From contig JAKSZU010000011.1 of the NCBI GenBank assembly GCA_026018925.1, positions 3,973,985 through 4,037,984 on the forward strand: a stretch of DNA of 64,000 nt. Direction: 5' to 3'. Made by a program: the position numbers and the translations under genes. Below the pieces are notes generated by a model. The model made no database searches. It worked only from the letters and a program-made list of their open reading frames with translations, and was not told the origin of the DNA. Origin of the DNA: Tupaia tana (lineage: Eukaryota; Chordata; Mammalia; Scandentia; Tupaiidae). Shown here one piece after another: positions 58,851-64,000 of the stretch (the stretch's first letter is position 1; every line of letters starts with the position of its first letter).

Positions 58851-60075
58851 ACTCCTCCTGCCTTTGACAGCTCCCCAGACCAGTGTCAATCACGCTCTGC
58901 CTCTTTCCATGACTTCTACAGCCATCGCCAGTCCTAGGACTCCTCATCTTTCTGGTACCTGGTTAGTGGCTCTGTGCACTGTCAAATGGGTGGCACCTTC
59001 TGTGCACCCAGCATCCACAGGGGCTCAGGTGTTATGTCTTCCCCCAACTTCGTGTCCTCGTTCTGCTCTGGGAGCTGAGGTGGCAGCCACACCAATGCCC
59101 TGGCCAGGCCAGCAGGCTACTGATAGGCAACGGGATCACCACACAGAACCTCAGCAACACTCTGGCTTCCTGTCTGAACAAGGGGTGCATCCTGGAGGCC
59201 AGGGTGGGCTGGAGGGAAGATTGGCATCTGGTGCAGAAGCAGAACCCTCCCACAACTGCAGCCACTGCTTCAGAATCATTAAGGACCTGGGGGACAAAAT
59301 TCTTGGTCCACCACTGAGAACTCCCAAGATTGTTCTATAAGTCAACACGTCTGTCTAGACTGCGTTTGAGATGGAACAGCTCCTGTGTCTGAGCATGGAG
59401 GCCAACACAGACATGCAGGGTGCCTTGAGCTGACCCCTGCCGGGACTGATCTGGAGCTGCAGATCGCAGGCTAGAGGAAGAGTTGATCTACATAAAGAAG
59501 CTGCATGAGGAGGAAGGCACTGCCCTGAGGGGCTGTACTTATGGCCAGGTCAGTGTAGAGATGTTGACTTGGCCAAGATCTCAGGTGACCTGAGGAGCCA
59601 GTACGAGGTCATGACTGAGCAGAACCAGAAGGATGCTCAAGTTTGGTTCACTAGCCAGACTGAGGAGGGGAGCAGCTCCAGGTGAGCAGGTCCAAGGTCA
59701 TTCCCTGAGGCACAGCCTCCATCTTGAACTAGCCACATCTCAGCATGGAAGTCACGCTGGCTGAACAGGCCTGCTTCTGGAGCCCAGCTGGTGCAAATGT
59801 ATGTGCTGAGAATTGGGACTGAGGCACAGCTGGGTGATCTGCACGTTGACACAGAGCAGCAGAACCCGAGTACCCGCACCTCAGGGACATCCGCTCACGC
59901 TGGAGCACATTGCCCACTACAGCAGCCTGCCCAGCCCAGTCTTCGAGTCGGTAGGCTTCTGGGCTCCCGGCCTTCTGCAGAGATTCCTGTGGGGAGGGCC
60001 TGGGAGAGGAGGTACCCTGACCCCTGGTGCTTTCCCTGACTTGCCAGTAAAACTTGATGGCTTAATTAAGGGGGG
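58851..60075 (+). pseudogene. KRT19: Processed KRT19 pseudogene (keratin 19 retrocopy)
   Basis: An intronless, full-length, decayed copy of keratin 19, a type I intermediate-filament protein. In order: a 5'UTR-like stretch with CAGACCAG; ATG at 58909 (MTS...); CAPSIHRGSG; LLIGNGITTQNLSNTLASCL in a shifted frame; DLGDKILG; stop TAA at 59338 where the rod continues; [46 protein letters not shown]; then 3'UTR text ACCCCTGGTGCTTTCCCTGA with a degraded signal CCAGTAAAACTTGATGG. Frameshifts and stops rule out function. A 14-bp duplication with one mismatch, GAAGTTATTTGTGG at 58837-58850 and GAAGTTATATGTGG at 60076-60089, bounds the copy, as expected of L1-mediated retroposition. It is not touched by any SINE. 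Confidence 0.93.
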
Positions 60076-60089
60076 GAAGTTATATGTGG

Positions 60090-60610
60090 TGAGTACATGG
60101 CGGTTGGCACCTCTAGCCCTTGCATTGTTGAAGGGTCAGCTATAGTATAACAAGTCAAATTGTGTTACAAGGCTTAAAATAACGTTTCCTGTTCATTTTC
60201 AACTCCTAACCAAATTCTACGAGTATTTACCTTTATATTCCTGAAAAACATAAAATTGCTACTTCTTGATTTATTATTTTTGGAGTCTGTTGACTTAAGG
60301 AAAAGTACAATTAGTACGATTTTTGCTTGTGTCTACGTTATGAATATATAAGTTGTGTTAGCTGCTGACAAGTAACATGATCATGTGATTACGTTCCCTT
60401 TTGTGTCCAACCTTTTGTTTTCCTCTGTGTATAGAAAGCACTTTTGGTTGCTCAGATTTTTATGTATATAACAGGTCGTTCGCTTAAGTATAATACTTGC
60501 TTTGTTCAATTCCCAAGCTTTCCTCACTTCTCACTGACATGGCTGGCCATAGACATTCAATCTTTATTTTCCTTTTTCCCCTCGCCTCCATTCTTCTTTC
60601 CTTCTTTCAT
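60090..60610. other. TTC19 intron 7 sequence without recognised elements
   Basis: No SINE or exon recognised. Confidence 0.5.
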
Positions 60611-60614
60611 CATT

Positions 60615-60838
60615 GCCAGAGTGCTCATAAACTAGCCAGAGAGAGAGGAAGTCTCTCTTTCCCACCCCCCTATGTGGTCATGCCATAGTCCCTTCTCCTC
60701 TGTCTCTCCATCCTGTTGTGATGTGGTGCACCTCGCACATGCACTGGGCATATTTTTAAAGTGTTTGGGACTGGGATTCAAACCATGGTCGGCCTTGTGA
60801 GATCTGGCTCTCTTCACCACTAGGCTACAAGACCCGCC
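60615..60838 (-). mobile_element. Older L-like SINE
   Basis: Antisense copy with CCAGAGAGAGAGGAAGTC, the body TGTGGTCATGCCATAGTCCC and the head end ACTAGGCTACAAGACCCGCC. Confidence 0.65.
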
Positions 60839-60994
60839 ACTCATCCTCCTTTCATGTGCTTAGCCACTTACCACTTTTCAAATCTCCCACGATGTCTTGC
60901 TCTCTCATCTCCCTTGATTCCTCTCTACTTTTATTACCTTTATAGCTTTATACTTTTTTTTTTTCATCCTTTAACTTTCATTTTGGTTGTATTT

Positions 60995-61185
60995 TGGGAA
61001 GGACTGGAGAAAGAGAAGGAGACAGAGACAGGCATCCCCAACAGGGCAACCATACTGGGACTCTCCCCCAGCCTCAGTTACCCCAGATCATTAGCATACG
61101 CAGGGCCCGGCATGCACAGGGAAGTCCCAGGAGGTGGACCCAGGACTTTGCCAGCTGGGTCTTGTGTTACTGCCCCACCTCCATG
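60995..61185 (-). mobile_element. SINE type C (reference copy)
   Basis: Antisense copy: GAGACAGAGACAGGCATCCC, CAACAGGGCAACCATACTGG, CCCAGCCTCAGTTACCCC, CAGGGAAGTCCCAGGAGG, GGACCCAGGACTTTGCC and the head TTACTGCCCCACCTCC. It shares no body sequence with types L or S. Confidence 0.75.
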
Positions 61186-61249
61186 TCTTGTTTGCTCAGA
61201 GGAGATTCTTAGCACTTCAGTACCTAGGTCAGAAGGAGCACATTTTCCA

Positions 61250-61319
61250 CCTTTTTTAAAAAAAATTATTTTATTTAACTTTATTTATTATCATTATTAT
61301 TTTCCAGTTTGATCAGAGA

Positions 61320-61373
<54 letters not shown>

Positions 61374-61466
61374 GTGAGAAAGCAAGCCACCGGGTCCAAG
61401 ACTTGAACCGTGGTCGGCCATGTGGGAGTCCAGCGCCTTTAACCACAATGCCACTTGCCGGCCCCA
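61250..61466 (-). mobile_element. Type S SINE with CA/GA expansion
   Basis: Antisense copy whose CT-rich segment is a CA run then a GA run (61319-61371). The head ends CACTTGCCGGCCCC. Tail text is nearly the same as the S copy at 8320. Confidence 0.88.
61319..61371. repeat. (CA)n(GA)n microsatellite inside a SINE
   Basis: About nine CA and 17 GA units in the pyrimidine-rich segment of the S body. Confidence 0.95.
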
Positions 61467-61614
61467 TTTTAAGGTTGGGGATAAATACTGCTAAGTTGCA
61501 CTTGAAAGAACTGTTCATTTACATTTCCTGGTTCTGCTCCTTATTTATTTTGTAACTTTGGTCAAATTTGTTAATCCCTGTGTGCTTTTGATTTTCATTG
61601 TGGGGTTAAGAACC

Positions 61615-61880
61615 TGAGGCTGGCCCTTAGCACAGCAGTTAAATGCACTGCTAGGAGTTAGATCCCACATGGCTGGCTGGTTCGAATCCTGGCCCTGGTG
61701 GCTTGAAAAACATGCCAGTCACGTGTGCTGAAAATTGTGACAGAAAAATGGAGGAAAAAGGATTATGGCATTACCGTGCCCTCACTGAAGGGTGCTTTAT
61801 CTCTATCTCTTTCTCTCCTCTCGTCCCTTTCACTCTCTCCCTCTCTGGTGAGTTCATGCACGCTCTGGTAATTATAAGTG
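61615..61880 (+). mobile_element. Older L-like SINE
   Basis: Sense copy starting GAGGCTGGCCCTTAGCACAG with an intact B box GGTTCGAATCC and a CT-rich body. The tail is poor. Confidence 0.7.
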
Positions 61881-61892
61881 TTTTTTCAAAAC

Positions 61893-62140
61893 TTTTTTTT
61901 TAAATTTAAGAGATATTTGTTATATGGCATGTGCGCTTGCAAGAGAGACAGAAAGCAAGAAACCACACCTCAGGGAGGATGGCCACGCCATAATCCCTTC
62001 TCCTCCATTCTCCTCTTGGGATTTTGGGCATGCATGTACAAATGTCCGGCGTGAGTTTTAAATTACCAGGTCTAGAACTTGAACTGTGGTCAGCCACGTG
62101 GGAATCCAGCAGTGTAACCATTATGCCGTCTGCTGGTCCA
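61893..62140 (-). mobile_element. tRNA-derived SINE, type L
   Basis: Antisense copy from TTTAAGAGATATTTGTTATA to GTCTGCTGGTCC, with core CACACCTCAGGGAGG. Confidence 0.83.
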
Positions 62141-62165
62141 AGTTTATATATATATATTTAGTAAT

Positions 62166-62498
62166 CTCATCCTTCGTCCATGGATTTGCTTTGCACAGTT
62201 TCAATTACTTGCAGTCAGCATTGGTCCAAAAATTGGCAAGAACATGACATACAAATTATAGTAAGATATTTTGACATGGAGAGCATATGTGTGACAGCAC
62301 TCATATAAGTTATTATAGTGTATTATAGTTATTGTATTTTACTGTTATTGTTGTTAGTATCTTGTGCCTAGCTGATAAGTTAAACTTGCATCATAGAATT
62401 TGTATCTATGTATGTGTAGGAGAAAGCCTAATGTGTATAGGGGGTCAGTACTGTTGAGGGTTTTAGGCATCCATGGAAGGAGGACTTCTGTATAAATC
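62166..62498 (+). mobile_element. Tigger2/MER2-like DNA transposon fragment
   Basis: Reads in Tigger2 order: CATGGATTTGCTTTGCACAG and TTTCAATTACTTGCAGTC at the left; GTTATTGTTGTTAGTATC, AGGAGAAAGCCTAATGTG and TTTTAGGCATCCATGGAAGG at the right. The middle is internally deleted. Pogo-type, non-coding. Confidence 0.8.
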
Positions 62499-62652
62499 AA
62501 TTAAAACTACGTATTGGACACGTAGTAGCTACTCAGAATTAGCGTACTAATTTTTATTATGGTAGGGCTCTGTGCCTCTCTTCCTCAGATCATTGATTTT
62601 TATAACCGTTGCCAGCTTGATGATATGGCATTGTTGTATTTTTTTAAAAACT

Positions 62653-62920
62653 TTTTTTTTTTTTTTTTTGGAGAGGTTTTTGCTATAGGCCGCGTGCGCT
62701 CGCCAGACAGACAGAGAGAGACATAGAGACAGAAAGCGAGAAATCACCCCCCAGGGGGGATGGCCACGCCGCAATCCCTTCTCCTCCATTCTCCTCTCGG
62801 GATCTTGGGCACGCACGCACACGTGCCCAGCGTGAGTTTAAGCCGCCGGGTCCGGGACTCGAACCGCGGTCGACTACGTGGGAGTCCAGCGACATAGCCA
62901 TTACGTTAACTGCTGGTCCC
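62653..62920 (-). mobile_element. tRNA-derived SINE, type L, young-looking
   Basis: Antisense copy with the highest CpG retention in the window and intact A and B boxes in sense. It sits next to the S copy that follows. Confidence 0.93.
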
Positions 62921-62925
62921 AGAAC

Positions 62926-63076
62926 TTTATTATTTATTTTAATTTGACCAGAGAGGGACAGAGCAAGGTATATAGAGAGAAAGTGAGAAAGCAAGCCACC
63001 AGGTCTGGGACTCGAACCACGGTCAGTCATGTGAGAGTCCAGTGCCCTTAACTACCACACCGCCTGTCAGCCTCCA
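62926..63076 (-). mobile_element. tRNA-derived SINE, type S
   Basis: Antisense copy from TTATTTATTTTAATTTGACC to ACCGCCTGTCAGCCT. Confidence 0.85.
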
Positions 63077-63079
63077 ACA

Positions 63080-63510
63080 TTGATGTATTATCTAGTTTTT
63101 CTTCGATAAGCAGTGAGGCTTTCCATTCATTGATTTTTTTTTTTTTTTTTTTGTAAAGATGTAACCCTTTGTCTCTTGAATTCTTCCTACCCCCCTTATT
63201 TGTATTCCTAGACTAGTTGTTTTTATCTATTTTTAAGTAGGAAGGGCACGTGAGGTTGACATTGTATAGTTTAAAGAATCACAAGAACAGGTGGCAACCT
63301 GGCGTCACTAGGACCTTTAGCTGTGAATGTGTCCGGCGCCAGGGCCATTCCCCTCCCCACCTAAGAGAGCTCTCTCCTGAATCTTAACTCTATCACTTGT
63401 CTGCTTTTCTTTGGTTTTACCTCTATATCCTTTGAAAGGATACCATTTAGTTTTGCATGTTTGTTTTTAAAATTATTATATGAACAAATCACACGGTATT
63501 ATGTGTTCAG
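63080..63510. other. TTC19 intron 7 sequence without recognised elements
   Basis: Apart from a T-run at 63135-63152 nothing is recognised. Confidence 0.5.
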
Positions 63511-63512
63511 GG

Positions 63513-63703
63513 TTTGTTTGTTTGTTTTTGCCAGAGACAGGGAGAATCTGAGAAATGCCCTCCCAGGGGACATGGCCACTGCACAGTCCCTTCATGCTCA
63601 CACACCTGGTGTGATTTTCAAGCTGCCAGGTCTGGGACTCAAACTATGCAGGCTACCATATGGCTATCCAGCACCTTAACTGTTATGTGACCTGCTGGCC
63701 CCT
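63513..63703 (-). mobile_element. Older L-like SINE with deleted middle
   Basis: Antisense copy from TTGTTTTTGCCAGAGACAGG to GTGACCTGCTGGCCCC. The CTCCATTCTCCTC segment is missing. Confidence 0.72.
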
Positions 63704-63756
63704 GGTTGAAAGAATTTTAGAGACCTGCTGTTTTCCTAGAAGTTGTTTTCTTAAGG

Positions 63757-64000
63757 AATTCTTTATTTTTATTGCCAGAGGGTGCATGTGCTGGTCAGAG
63801 AGAGACTGGGAGAAAGAAAACCTCCCAATGGGGTGTGGTCATGGCGCAATCCTTTTTCTTCTGTGTCTCCGACCCATTAGAATTTTGGGCACACACACGC
63901 AAGGGTCCGCTTGTTTTTCAAGCCACTGGGGCCAGGTGGGCTCTGTCGGATATGGCTTCCTATGCAGTGGCCTTGACCTCTGGTGTAAGCTAGCCTAAGG
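63757..64000 (-). mobile_element. Older L-like SINE, cut by the window end or diverged
   Basis: Antisense copy from TTTATTGCCAGAGGGTGC, with body GGTGTGGTCATGGCGCAATC and a head region running toward the window end. Confidence 0.6.

Noticed and set aside
58864..59340. A 158-codon open frame as a real gene
   Set aside because: It is part of the decayed KRT19 retrocopy. Homology jumps between frames and stops follow.
26768..63030. A recurring predicted peptide such as MCVRAQDPERRMEEKGLRRG in many open frames
   Set aside because: It is the translation of the SINE L body on one strand. Every instance coincides with a SINE copy, frames break at random, and reading frames on all strands recur. 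It is not a protein family.
52000..64000. TTC19 exon 8 within the window
   Set aside because: I looked for sequence encoding EEKANTHLLLGMC with a phase-compatible acceptor and found none. VEVEECVFCAS near 55015 is L2-derived and does not align.

Overview
This window is nuclear DNA from a placental mammal. It holds three neighbouring genes in the order and orientation known from human chromosome 17p: the last coding exon of ADORA2B (+), all of ZSWIM7 (-, five coding exons) and the first seven coding exons of TTC19 (+). I found the exons by translating short conserved segments and joining them at GT/AG splice sites. Reading phase is kept across every junction.

Layout. 1-21741 is intron 1 of ADORA2B; exon 1 is upstream of the window. 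21742-22405 is the final ADORA2B coding exon, followed by its 3'UTR. ZSWIM7 runs leftward from 42465 to 24365, so the two genes converge with about 0.8 kb between their inferred 3' ends. ZSWIM7 and TTC19 are head to head: their start codons lie 254 bp apart inside one CpG island (about 42290-43150) with CRE, NRF1-like and CCAAT motifs, which looks like a shared bidirectional promoter. TTC19 exons 1-7 occupy 42720-51959; its remaining exons lie beyond 64000. A processed KRT19 pseudogene (58851-60075) sits in TTC19 intron 7.

Most of the rest is interspersed repeat. Roughly 85 copies of lineage-specific tRNA-derived SINEs are visible. I use three working labels. 'L' is a long type of about 260-280 bp, with a CpG-rich body, a C6-T-G6 hairpin and an end CCTATAGCAAAAACCTCTC-An. 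'S' is a short type of about 150 bp, with the same tRNA-like head and an end GGTCAAATTAAAATAAATAA. 'C' is a more diverged third type containing CATCCCCAACAGGGTCTTCA in antisense. Many copies have 9-17 bp target-site duplications that begin with A-runs in SINE sense, the signature of L1-type target-primed insertion. Older layers include L2 and L1 fragments, 7SL-derived SINEs, a Tigger2/MER2-like fragment, another TIR element, an LTR-like segment and four 75-80 bp palindromic mariner-type MITEs.

Organism. The 7SL-derived SINEs point to Euarchontoglires, and ADORA2B is about 91% like my memory of the human protein. The tRNA SINEs are not primate Alu, rodent B1/B2 or rabbit C elements. A colugo (Dermoptera, CYN-type SINEs) is my best guess, with tree shrew as the alternative; this is inference from memory.

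Function. ADORA2B is a Gs/Gq-coupled adenosine receptor, ZSWIM7 a homologous-recombination factor and TTC19 a mitochondrial complex III maintenance protein. They share no pathway; the link is conserved synteny. I found no bacterial, viral or CRISPR-like system.
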